A stretch of 64,000 bases of DNA from Lineus longissimus (Eukaryota; Nemertea; Pilidiophora; Heteronemertea; Lineidae): the NCBI RefSeq assembly GCF_910592395.1, contig NC_088318.1:8496349-8560348 (forward strand), in the 5' to 3' direction. The notes beneath the pieces were generated by a model. The model ran no database searches. It saw only the letters and a list, made by a program, of their open reading frames with translations, and had not been told where the DNA came from. Both the position numbers and the translations under genes were made by a program. Shown one piece after another: positions 44,485 to 54,603 of the stretch (its first letter is position 1; each line of letters opens with the position of its first letter).

Positions 44485-45945
44485 TTGACTGAAAAATATA
44501 TAAACTACTATAAAAATTTATCTGTTCTCATTATTGATGAAATAAGTATGGTTGGGCGCAAAATGTTCCAATTCCTTTCTCTAAGACTACAAGAACTAAA
44601 GGGAAACAAAGAACCATTTGGTGGAATTCATGTCATTACATTTGGTGATTTGTACCAACTCCAACCAGTTATGGATACATGGGTTTTCTCACAATCAATC
44701 AAAGAGGGATCAGTTGATTGTAACAATTTAGCAACTAATCTATGGACAGGCCAAACAGTAAATTTTGCTGATAATAAAGGCCAACTAGTTCAATTAGGCC
44801 ACCAAAAGGAAGACTTCCAATTTCAAATATTTGAACTCACTGAAATCATGCGCCAAAAGGATGACCTTAGTTTTGCATTGCTGCTAAATCGTTTAAGAGA
44901 AGGCAACCAAACTGATGATGACATTTAAGTCCTCAAAACAAGGCTAACGTCTGCAAATGAGCCTACATACCCACAGAATGCGCTACACTTATATTGCACC
45001 AAAGCCAATTTTGCAGAACACAACCAACTTATATTTGCCAAAACAAAAGCAGAAAAAACGGTCATACTTGCCGTGTATACAGTACTAGCTGATTTCAGTG
45101 ATGATGTCAAAACAGCTATTATAGACAAAATACCAGACGATCCTTCTGTAACAGCCGGTCTTGTAAATCAACTTTCTGTTGCAATTAATTTGCCTTACAT
45201 GATTACATGCAATATCAATATTGCTGATGGCTTAACCAATGGCACCACATGTGAGATGAAGAAAATACAGTACATGAACAATTTCAACAAGCCAGCAATT
45301 TTATGGGTACTGTTCAATGCTGACGAAATAGGAAAAACTACAAGAGTCACCTACAAATCTTTTTTTTCTCATGATATCCCAAAGGAATGGACTCCCATTT
45401 TTGCAGTGAAGCGAACATTTTATCGAGGCAAAAATTATACGCCAATCACTAGAATGCAATTCTCACTAACCATTGGTGCTGCTAAAACAGTCTGGAAGTC
45501 ACAGGGTAACTCACTCGAGAAAGTTGTCATTGACATGACATCCCGCAGAAAAATAAAACATATCCACTATGTCGCATTAAGCAGAGTAACAAACATCAAT
45601 GGCTTATTTATCTTAAACTTGCAAGAAGATAAAATTGCCACTGATCCTTTGGTAGCTGAAGAAATGGCCAGACTGCGCAACAATTGTCAGGTTATGCCAA
45701 ATTACATAGTACCCTCTCTATTAGGAAAAAGCCATCTAAAATTGCTCTTCCACAACACAAGGTCATTAAATCTTCACTTAAATGATGTTACAGCTGATCA
45801 CCACTTAATCGCTGGAGATATCATTCTCCTAGCAGAATCTCGTCTAACTTCTACTGACCTTGATGAACATTTCAAAATTCCCAATTTCCGCCTCTTCAGA
45901 AATGATCGAACATCTTCAGGTGGAAAAAGGCCACCTCATGGGTGA
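44485..45945 (+). pseudogene. Helentron PIF1-like helicase C-part
   Basis: It continues in the same frame: SVLIIDEISMVGRKMFQFL holds Walker B (Asp-Glu codons at 44536-44541), VITFGDLYQLQPV is motif III, and ELTEIMRQKDDLSFALLLNR follows. TAA at 44926 breaks the frame, and the text continues directly with family sequence (NEPTYPQNALHLYCTKA). After 45073 come VTAGLVNQLSVAINLPYMIT, AAKTVWKSQGNSLEKVVID and HYVALSRVTN, the C-terminal helicase motifs. The domain then passes into the endonuclease (LLFHNTRSLNLHLNDV). Confidence 0.9.
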
Positions 45946-46389
45946 GCAATATATTTGTCAGATAAACTTGTCCATTACTCTACAATTCAGCATGTCTCAA
46001 CTGATCAATTTGAAGCCTCGTTAATTGTATTGACACAACCAACATTCCTTCAACTTGTTTGCCTCTATAAAGCGCCTTCATGTTCGTTTTCAACACTAAC
46101 CTCTAAACTAAGAACAGTAGCTACAGAAATAGATGTAAAGCAACCTACACTCGTTGTGGGCGATTTCAATTTCAATGTTTGGAACGGCAACAATCAAAAT
46201 AACTTGCTAACAATCTGTAACATTCTAGGCAGCCAACAAATGATAAATGAAGTTACAACTGATCACAACTCACTAATAGATATGGCATTCTCAAATATAC
46301 CTAATTTGAAAACGTCTACAATTGAAGCATCTTGGTCTGATCATAAACTTTTGTTCATTGCTTATCCCTTACAAAATACTACCAAATAA
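45740..46389 (+). pseudogene. Helentron APE-type endonuclease domain
   Basis: Endonuclease/exonuclease/phosphatase fold fused to the helicase C terminus. Visible motifs are FHNTRSL (N), LLAESRL (catalytic Glu), VVGDFNFN near 46155-46178 (Asp and Asn) and WSDHK near 46332-46346 (Asp-His). TGA at 45943 interrupts PPHG*AIYLSDK, where homologues usually have a Gly-rich turn. The frame ends naturally at 46387-46389. A shorter relic of the same domain lies in the family A element at 14.19 kb. Confidence 0.9.
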
Positions 46390-47479
46390 TATTATAACTT
46401 GCATAATGGTACAATACTAATCATTACTACATAAATCTTTTCTGCGCAATGGATGGAGGAGGGGGAGAACAATTATTGCAGATGGACCCAAGAATGTAGA
46501 GATGACCTCTCATTCAAGGTTGGTGTTCCATCCATTACAAATTTGGTTAGCCTTGAGCAATAACCACATTTGTATGAATTGCTCTTATAAACAAATAATG
46601 TTTTCTGCCAAAATAATTTCACCTTGCATGCTGAATGCCCTAGTATCAGGTGGTCAACTGTGCAATTCTCAACCTAATGTGACCTAGTGCAAACTATAAT
46701 GCAGACCACAACAACTTAATACTCATGTTTTGCCAAACAGTACCACTTCAACATATATTGAACATGTCAATTTCATGAAAGCCGATTAAAGAGGGGCCAC
46801 CACACCTTCCATGCGCTGATGTGTAATGTAAAATGCAATGACACCCAACGTACACTCCTAACAGTCCAGTACAAAAACACCCCCGCTGGCAGCTCAACAT
46901 GAAAAACTACTGGAGCTGCAACATAGAAGGGAGGCGAACTTCCTGTGAAATAACATAGTTTCTTTCTCAATACCCAATAATCATCACATGTATTTTGTTT
47001 CTGTATTTTCTGTAAGTTCAATTGACTCCTACATTTCATTTGGCTACTCATGTCTACATTGCCATTGTTACAAAGCGTTTGTTTATGAATATTGTGAACA
47101 TCGCTGCCCTTATCTGCTAATGGATATATGGATAATATTGGTCATCCACACAATGATCATCCTTCCACGTAACAAGATGAAATACGATAACTGGATACAA
47201 AATCGTTTCCTGAAAGAATCAACAAAACTCTACGCTTATCGACTTACTCAGCAACTACAACTGTGCATATCATATAGATCAAGCATCAACTTATAACAAG
47301 TAATTATATCCCAAATTCCAATCAATAACAGTTTCTTAAATGTCTTTCCTTTCAGGTATTGTGCCTTGTCTTTGTGCAAAATGAGTTCAGATATTTGTCC
47401 TACCCATCAGTGTTAGCTTAAACCTCACACAGACAACATTTACATCTACTTATCAATCTATTTCAAATTGCAGGTCACA
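46390..47479 (+). other. Intergenic region between Helentron genes
   Basis: AT-rich DNA with no recognised coding domain. An acceptor-like CAG just before GTCACAATGG at 47474-47483 suggests that the RPA-like transcript has an upstream non-coding exon somewhere in this stretch. Confidence 0.45.
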
Positions 47480-49179
47480 ATGGCAACTCCATCTTCAACT
47501 ACGAAAAATCAACCACAAAAACGAAAAACTGATGAACAAGAATCAACTACAGGCTTCATTGTAGACCTAAGTCCTATCAAAAGGTCAAGAAAAAACAACG
47601 ACTACTTTCGGGCTGTTTGCCAAACTGGGGCAAACAAGTACACTGACATCGTATCATTTCGTCCAAGCAGCTATGCTTATTTCAAAGACGCTCAAGCAAA
47701 AAAGTAAGTGTATTGAGTATGCAAGTTCTACCATTTTACTCATATCATACCATACCAATAAACATGTTAATAACTTTCTTCTAGCTGACTTGGGTATGTT
47801 AGATATCGCTCACCAACTCATACCATCAGACACTTAAATAAATCTACAAACCCCAGGCTTTCATAGACAGCAACGCCTACATTAGTAACAATCTACCAGC
47901 AAATCAAATCGTACATATCAATGTCAATAATCATGTTATGTGCCTGACTTCCTGGCAAATGTTGCAAATAATGTCAAAGTCATTCCTTCCTCATGTCCCT
48001 AAGTTGACTGCCAAATTCATCAACATATTGAGTTGTCACAAAATAAAACATTACAGTATACATGCATTGATATCATTTCAGGTCACCAATGAAATTTGAA
48101 AATACGGCAATAATTCCAAACCTAGCAAATTCGTCTGTCAATGATATCAAATTTCACCAACACTCCTCCCTGAAACCACTTAAGAAGCAACTGACATTTA
48201 AATACAACAAGCCTCAATCTACTCTCAGTGCTCCTGACATTGAAACCCTCCACTTAAAAGAGGTCGAAGAAAAGGCACCACATCAAAAGGTAAGAATATC
48301 AAAGTATCAAATTAGTACCAATCAAAACAAAGCAGCTAATATGAGTGACCATATTTTGTTCATGCAGTAAAATACAAAGCCAGAATCCTACCACATCTGC
48401 AAAACATTCCGCAATGCCCATCCAAAATCAACCTGCAACCAAATTCGAGCAAACCTTTTCCAGCATCCTAGCTTGTTTTTAGTACTTATCAATCCTCACT
48501 TTCATTGCAGGTCAGCATCACTGCAAAACTGGTTAAATTCCTGTCAGACACAACCCAGAAAGAGGTGTACAACAACGCCGTAAGCTGCAGAGAAGCGCTG
48601 CTAGCAGATGAAACTGGCTTCATGAAGGTTGTCTTGTGGGGCAATATAATCGAGACTGTGACTGTCGACAATGTTTACAAGTTTAGTGAACTTGGCGTGC
48701 GGACAACAAACCGAACCCAAACCAGACATTTAACAACGACTCCGAATACCATTGTTACACGACTTGATATCGATCTTATCATTGAGGATACAGAACCCCA
48801 GGAAGAAATTGAAAAAATAACGGATGCCACAATAAATCAGCTCAACATTAACCTTCGCAAAGCATGGCAAAATTGTAAAGCTACAGTTCCCCCTGCCATT
48901 GATCTCTCTGCATTCTCTTTCAAATGTGCAAACTGCAATATGAGGCAACGAGTGTCATCAGTTTTAACTCTAGTTCGTGCAAATATCGATGTCACCAAAG
49001 ATGGAAAACTCTACAAACTGACAGCTTTTGATGACACTGTAATTTCACATCTTGAGAACCATGGTTTTGTAATGCAAGCAGATACATCTGCAGATGATAT
49101 TGAAACGTACCTGCTCAGTCTGGACACGTTCAGTGAACTGACCTTCAGTAGCGAAAATGTCATTCTAACCATCTTGTAG
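47480..49179 (+). CDS. RPA-like ssDNA-binding protein of the Helentron
   Basis: Three exons with clean GT-AG borders and preserved frame: 47480-47703 (donor GTAAGT), 48082-48289 (acceptor TTTCAG, donor GTAAGA) and 48511-49179 (acceptor TTGCAG), about 366 residues with no stop. The N terminus is Lys/Arg-rich (a possible nuclear signal, QKRKT and PIKRSRKNN), then DYFRAVCQTGANKYTDIVSF. Exon 3 shows an OB-fold-like stretch (CREALLADETGFMKVVLWG, YKFSELGVRTTNRTQTRHL) and a zinc motif ending FKCANCNMRQRV. The first half of that motif reads AWQNC here and PCQNC in the copy at 50.7 kb, so one Cys ligand appears lost here. RPA-like genes accompany Rep-helicase in Helentrons, where the protein probably coats displaced strands. 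Confidence 0.8.
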
Positions 49180-49534
49180 ACTATCATGACTAGAATGTGA
49201 TTTTCTTACAAACCAATGCACTGTCGACAAGCATGTGTCAAACTTCTTTTCTTCATATGTTACACAGTCAAACAATTACACGCACTCTTAATCTAGTGTC
49301 TTATGAAAAGCTCGACCCCATTCAACACTCAGTCATACAACTAATGCTTACATGTTTGAACCCAGTTGCATACAAAAGGAAAATTGCCACTGCTTGTCCA
49401 CAGTGAACATTTCTTGATACATTTCAACTTCCAGCAATTTTCTTCAGTCACTTTTTTACTGAATTAATTTCGTAATGGCGAGATACCTATAGCATTTTTA
49501 CAGGTCTAAGATACTTGTGATATCTCCCCATTAG

Positions 49535-49879
49535 GTTACAGTCCCCCCTGCCATTGATCTCTCTGCATTCTCTTTCAAATGTGCGAACTGTGATCTGAGG
49601 CAACGAGTGTCATCAGTTTTAACTCTAGTTCATGCAAATATCGATGTCACCAAAGATGGAAAACTCTACAAACTGACAGCTTTTGATGACACTGTAATTT
49701 CACATCTTCAGAACCATGGTTTTGTAATGCAAGCAGATACATCTGCAGATGATATTGAAGCAGATACATCTGCAGATGATATTGAAGCAGATACATCTGC
49801 ACATGATATTGAAACGTACCTGCTCAGTCTTGACACATTCAGTGAACTGAACTTTTCAGTCACTTTCTTACTGAATTAA
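49535..49879 (+). pseudogene. RPA-like partial copy 2
   Basis: It begins right after CCCCATTAG with GTTACAGTCCCCCCTGCC (reads VTVPPAIDLSAFSFKCANCD) and matches the last third of the RPA-like exon 3. It carries three ADTSA[DH]DIE repeats where copy 1 has one, and then diverges after FSEL. The AG just before the start could serve as a splice acceptor, so the piece might be an alternative last exon; otherwise it is a truncated duplicate. Confidence 0.75.
49734..49814 (+). repeat. 27-bp coding minisatellite, three units
   Basis: Units starting GCAGATACATCTGCAGATGA and encoding ADTSADDIE repeat three times here, twice in the copy at about 50.91-50.96 kb and once at 49.08 kb. The length is in frame, so it expands the acidic linker without breaking the reading. 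Confidence 0.9.
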
Positions 49880-50352
49880 TTTCGTAATGGCGAGATACCT
49901 ATAGTATTTTTACAGGCCTAAGATACTTGTGATATCTCCCCATTATTTTGGCCATCATTAGCCAGGTAAACTCATCTTCTGTAAGTAAGTTATTTCATGT
50001 CAGGTTCTCCATACCCTGTCAAAACACTTGGCTTCTAAAGTGTATTTTGTGACAGTGTCAAATTGGTATTATATAATCCATTGGAATGAAAACAACCTCA
50101 TCCATCATAGGGTCAACGGCAGTAAGTTCTTTCATTTACTGCTCTCCACAATAATAATCTGTCAAACCAGTTTGTTAGCTTGGAAGTATATTTTGGACAT
50201 TGTATAATTCGTATTGTATAACTCATTGGGGATAAAGCAGCTTTGGGATGGTCAGTTTCATACAGCATCTATTGAATTCTCGTGCTACTAGCATTACACT
50301 GTTCTTTCCTTTAATGAACACATGATCAGTTCGCCACTACTGGGTGCATTAC

Positions 50353-51038
50353 CTGCAAAACTAGTTGAATTCCTGTCAGACACGACCCAGAAAGAGGTGT
50401 ACAACAACGCCGTAAGCTGCAGGGAAGCGCTGCTAGCAAATGAAACTGACTTCATGAAGGTTGTCTTGTGGAGCAATATAATCGAGACTGTGACTGTCGA
50501 CAATGTTTACAAGTTTAGTGAACTTGGCGTGCAAACAACAAACCGAACCCAAACCAGACATTTAACAACGACTCCGAATACCATTGTTACACAACTTGAT
50601 ATCGACCTTATCATTGAGGATACAGAACCCCAGGAAGAAATTGAAAAAAAACCAGATGCCACAATAAATCAACTCAGCATTAACCTACGCAAACCATGCC
50701 AAAATTGTAAGGTTACAGTCCCCCCTGCCATTGATCTCTCTGCATTCTCTTTCAAATGTGCAAACTGTGATCTGAGGCAACGAGTGTCATCAGTTTTAAC
50801 TCTAGTTCATGCAAATATCGATGTCACCAACGATGGAAAACTCTACAAACTGACAGCTTTTGATGACACTGTAATTTCACATCTTCAGAACCATGGTTTT
50901 GCAATGGAAGCAGATACATCTGCAGATGATATTGAAGCAGATACATCTGCACATGATATTGAAACGTACCTGCTCAGTCTTGACACATTCAGTGAACTGA
51001 CCTTCAGTAGCGAAAATGTCCCTCTAACCATCTTGTAG
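50353..51038 (+). pseudogene. RPA-like copy 3, exon-3 equivalent
   Basis: Similarity to exon 3 begins at CTGCAAAACT and runs to the same C terminus (FSELTFSSENVPLTIL). The reading is uninterrupted. It has both Cys pairs of the zinc motif (PCQNC and KCANC) and two ADTSA units. There is no equivalent of exons 1 and 2 nearby. An ATG at 50322 opens a frame with a different N terminus, so it could be a separate short protein or be spliced to copy 1 exons. Otherwise it is a duplicated exon. Confidence 0.7.
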
Positions 51039-51747
51039 ACTATCATGACTAGAATGTGATTTTCTTACAAACCAAAGCATTGTGGACAAGCATGTGTCAA
51101 ACTTTTTTTTTCATATGTGACACAGTCAACCAATTACACACACTCTTAATCTAGTGCCTTATGGAAAGCTCTACCCCATTCAACACTCAGTCATACAACT
51201 AATGCTTTCATGTTTGAACCCAGTCGCATACAAAAGGAAAATTGCCACTGCTTGTCCACAGTCAACATTTCTTGATACATTTCAACTTCCAGCAATTTTG
51301 TTCAGTCACTTACTGAATTAATTTCGTAATGGTGAGATACCTATAGTATTTTTACAAATTTCGTAATGGCGAGATACCTATAGCATTTTTACAGGCCTAA
51401 GATACTTGTGATATCTCCCCATTATTTTAACCATCATTAGCCAAGTAAACTCATCTTCTGTAAGTAAGCTATTTCATGTCAGGTTCTCCATACCCTGTCA
51501 AAACACTTGGCTTCTAAAGTGTATTTTGTGACAGTGTCAAATTGGTAATATATAATCCATTGGAATGAAAAAAACCTCATCCATCATAGGGTTGGAGTTC
51601 ATTATCAGGTACATATAAATATATAACATATTGTTCTATAACTTCACAGTGAAGTTACAGATGAAGTAAATTTGGCATAATAATTAGAGCTCAGTAATAA
51701 CTGAAACCATGTCTCACTATATTCATTTAATGCTCTTAGTAGAGTGT

Positions 51748-51950
51748 CATACCAGTTGGTTTGGGTAGATAGTAACAAACCAGTTGGTTTGGGTAGAAGT
51801 AGTAGAATAGTGACAAACCAGTTAATTTGGGTCAAATAGTGACAAACCAGTTGCTTTGGGTAGAATAGTGGCAAACCCGTTCGTTTGGTTAAGATGGTGA
51901 CAAAAACCAGTTGTTTCGGTAGAAAAGAAACAAGCAGCTGGTTTGGGTCT
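51748..51950 (+). repeat. Minisatellite of ~30-bp AAACCAGTTGGTTTGGGT units
   Basis: Six to seven degenerate units of roughly 30 bases, each with ACCAGTTGGTTTGGGTAGA and ATAGTGACA elements. Non-coding. Confidence 0.8.
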
Positions 51951-51954
51951 AACA

Positions 51955-52067
51955 TTTTTAGCTCGCCTCTTCTGAAGTAACCTGGAATGCATTACAAACA
52001 AATTATGTTTAAATATAACTTGCATCACATTACCTGAGGTGAGCACATGGTCCCAAAACCATTCATT
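51955..52067 (+). mobile_element. Minimal 113-bp Helentron-like family A element
   Basis: The left end is TTTTTAGCTCGCCTC and the right end is GAGGTGAGCACATGG then TCCCAAAACCATTCATT, with only about 60 bases between. It has the asymmetric inverted repeat and a 3' ATGGt...aCCAT hairpin. It lies directly after the minisatellite and inside the large Helentron. Confidence 0.65.
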
Positions 52068-53738
52068 TATTAATATGTCATAAGTTAGACACAAGTAGAT
52101 ATATTTTGTATCATTGCATTATAATGTTAACTGCCAATATTTGCCCTGAATTGTGTTCAAATATTCAACTTACTTGTTACTATGATTATAATATATTCCT
52201 GTATCATGATTTTGCTATCACTTCCCATAGCACTTAGGTAAAGAATAATACTGGAAACATATTCCAAAATTATTAATTTGGTGCTCCCAGTGAATGTCGT
52301 ACCAGCCATGCCAGTTGGTTTATGAAGCATGTCTTGTGACAATAAGTGACTTCAAAATTGGTGTAAGTGTTAACTTTAGAAAAGTGTTAAAGTTCATTTC
52401 AGCAGCCATGAAAATCTTTACCAAAACTTAACACTATCACCAACTTTGAAATCACCTGTAATATGTCATAAATTATAGAAAAGTATAAAAATCTCAGGAT
52501 ACAATGCCAATATCTTGCTGCTGACTTGATAATCAAATTGTTGCCATAATTTATATACAAGAATCCTATTTTCTCATCATCTTGTAATTTGCTACTGCTG
52601 CCCTTTAACTACTAGTATGTTTTCATGTTCACCCTGTCAAATCAATTACAACCTGTGCAAACATCTTCAACTTCGCCAACAAATGGCAAGAAACCTCTCT
52701 GAGCAATTCTAGTCTCTCTGAGCAATTCTAGTCTCAAACTGTCAACAATGTCCAGTTGTTAATCATGCCTCAATGATGCAAGAATGCTTGACAGGTTGCA
52801 GTTGATTCCACAGCATTATGTTGAATGTTGCCAACCTTACAATAACAATCGCATTTAATTTCAGCAACAATGCTCAATTTAAATTGTAACTTCTTCACAA
52901 TGTATATAGCCTATGACAACTTCAAGACACTCAAAATTTACTGTTTCAAAGAAATCTCAGGTTGTACTGCCAAAATCTTGCTGCTGACTTGTGCTCAAAT
53001 ATTCAAAGTTACTTGTTGCATCATTATATATATTATATTTTTTATATTCTTTATATTTTTGTATTTCTTCACCTCCATATTCCTCCCTGTAAACTTCTAT
53101 GAGGTTCTTCACCTGATATCACAAGATGACATTTTAACAGCCAGACAAGCCACCTGCCAATACATTTTCCTTTACAATTACGCCCAACATGGCCGTGCAG
53201 ATCAATAAATCATCATGTGACATCGGTGAAAAACCTCCATATAGTTGTCTTATATGTTGATAGCCTTACAGCTCAAATGCACTATTTCTTAGTCAGATAA
53301 CTTCTGCTAGTGTTAGTAAGTTCACCCTTAAAACATAGTGTCACCTTATATCATTCGTTAATAAAGTTCATATCCTTATCTCACTCTTCATCTTCAATTC
53401 CCAGCGTGACAAACAATTCAAATTGACTTCAAGCTGACAGGAGCTATGACTACTGCAACTACAACCCCACCGATTATTAAAAGGGGCAGCTCTAGACAGG
53501 CAAAACCATTTGCCAAACAGAACATCCTAGTAGTGTACATAATTCAATGCATTAGTACTACATGTACAAGTCGCCCCCTATTGGGCAGCACCCATTCACC
53601 TGTTCCCTGGAAACATGTTACCTGCTTTTAAAAGCACTCAAAAACCACATTAGTCACCCTGGACATCAAAATCCCCAACCACAACCTACATCTCCAATGT
53701 ACAAATAATTGCTTCATTCAAGTGCTAATATCTCATTA
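52068..53738 (+). other. Helentron 3' region without recognised gene
   Basis: AT-rich, with a small tandem duplication at 52697-52736 (CTCTGAGCAATTCTAGT twice). A frame at 52870-53208 is hydrophobic and low in complexity and I do not consider it a gene. A short frame at 53446 (TTPPIIKRGSSRQAKPF) has no recognised domain. Confidence 0.45.
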
Positions 53739-53772
53739 CTCAGCTGAGCGCTAGGCCCTTGGGCCTCTTGTT
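53739..53772 (+). repeat. Helentron right terminus with hairpin
   Basis: CTCAGCTGAGCGCTAGGCCC then TTGGGCCTCTTGTT. The AGGCCC/GGGCCT stem is followed by TCTTGTT. The same terminus occurs at 59529-59561 and 62148-62182. Confidence 0.75.
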
Positions 53773-54132
53773 CAATGAATGACTACAAATTTGGTCAACC
53801 AGGTTAAATACTATTGCGAACAGAGAATGTAGTTTACGCTACGTCTTAACAAAAGTCAGCCACGATATCCCAACGTGTTCAGGTTTGTTGTTGTTTATCT
53901 GCGATATTCATTGGTTGAGGTTTGTGGGGGCATGGCTTCCTAGAAATTTAGTGCATAGAGTCGGCCGATAGTTGGCTCTAGATGTGCGTTCCAGAAAGCA
54001 AAATCGCGGTTCAAGTGAATGATGCAGCGAGTTACAAAGAGATAATTTTAAGAATTACATAAAAATATGAGCTGAAAGTAACTCCACGCCATTTGAAAAG
54101 GTGGGTAACGAAGTCAGGCATCTGAAAAATAT

Positions 54133-54603
54133 TCATTCGATGACTGATACCAGTTGGTCCATGACATTTAGACCAAGGGGACGAGCGGTTCGCATAGTAT
54201 AAATCCAGTATGATTCTTTAGCTAGCAGACGATTTTCTAGTGCACAAGTTCTCTCATTATTAGTTTGAGGTAACTTTTCAAGTCCATAGATACGGAGAAC
54301 TTCAATAGAGTGATTACTGCTATTAAAGTGTGTGCCAATAGACGTGGGTTTCTTATTGTTTATACCAGAACGATGTTCATTCATTCTGGTTTCGAGTGTC
54401 CTTTTGGTTTGGCCCACATATTGATAGTTACATTTGGCACATTCAATGAGATAGATGACCCTTTCTGAGTTGCACGTTATGTTTTGTTTGATATAATGTT
54501 TTTTGCCTGTGACTCTACTGGTTACTGAGTTTGATTTCTGCATATATTTGCAGTTGGCGCATTTGCTGTTGTTGCATTTGTTGCTGCCTTTTGTTGGTGG
54601 GGG
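54133..54603 (-). pseudogene. Penelope-like element GIY-YIG endonuclease remnant
   Basis: The frame extends upstream of the Met at 54543 and reads KCNNSKCANCKYM, a Cys cluster typical of the linker before the nuclease in Penelope-like elements. It continues with VIYLIECAKCNYQYVGQTKR and LETRMNEHRSGI, where Y-L-I and Y-V-G are the GIY-YIG motif and the Arg and His lie in the expected helix. ENRLLAKESYWIYTMRT carries the conserved Glu near the C terminus, and the frame closes after GLNVMDQLVSVIE. The reverse-transcriptase part is not recognisable further upstream, so this is a 5'-truncated copy, as is common for retroelements. Confidence 0.85.

Larger units (their letters stand above)
39392..46389 (+). 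pseudogene. Helentron protease-Rep-helicase-endonuclease polyprotein
   Basis: A near-continuous reading of over 2,000 codons. Order: possible leader MGIDLAQYRSIIGRFVSKG (39392, ended by TGA 39497 before Met 39500); hydrophobic segment and 2A-like motif; cysteine-protease-like domain; charged Lys/Gln-rich coiled-coil stretch; Cys-rich motifs ICACCDQTW and CITCTESLKCG; Helitron-like N domain (NVRPAVIIIALHYLMN); HUH Rep; PIF1-type helicase; APE-type endonuclease. Disabling changes from Met 39500: a one-base frameshift near 41600, then in-frame TAG 42604, TAA 44479, TAA 44926 and TGA 45943. Family blocks continue across each. The protein would initiate rolling-circle transposition and unwind DNA. 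A helicase fused to this endonuclease is the hallmark of Helentrons. This copy is defective but young. Confidence 0.9.
49440..51600 (+). repeat. Tandem duplication covering RPA exon 3
   Basis: Blocks recur in order: TTTCGTAATGGCGAGATACC then TATAGCATTTTTACAGG (49470, 49886 and 51330/51364), GCCATCATTAGCCAGGTAAA or its variant (49951 and 51430), and TCCATACCCTGTCAAAACAC (50007 and 51486). Downstream flanks of copy 1 (49180-49410) and copy 3 (51040-51270) also match. This indicates stepwise unequal exchange that multiplied the RPA 3' exon. Confidence 0.85.
36332..53772 (+). mobile_element. Probable autonomous Helentron, 17.4 kb
   Basis: The left end is a T-run then AGCTCAGCTGACaaaGTCAG and CAGAGC (hairpin). 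The right end is CTCAGCTGAGCG then CTAGGCCCTTGGGCCTCTTG and TT (hairpin AGGCCC/GGGCCT). CAGCTGAG at the right is the inverted form of the left CTCAGCTG, an asymmetric terminal repeat. Between them lie the Rep-helicase-endonuclease gene and the RPA-like gene, all on the plus strand, as expected for Helentrons. The small element at 60509-62182 has the same two ends and the same 5' interior, which supports the boundaries. A 113-bp family A element is nested at 51955. The boundaries are inferred from end motifs and the span also contains unexplained DNA, so it could be a composite. Confidence 0.65.

Noticed and set aside
52870-53208. 112-codon hydrophobic frame resembling a membrane protein
   Set aside because: It is a run of T-rich low-complexity codons (IIYIIFFIFFIFLYFF) without start context or homologous copy.
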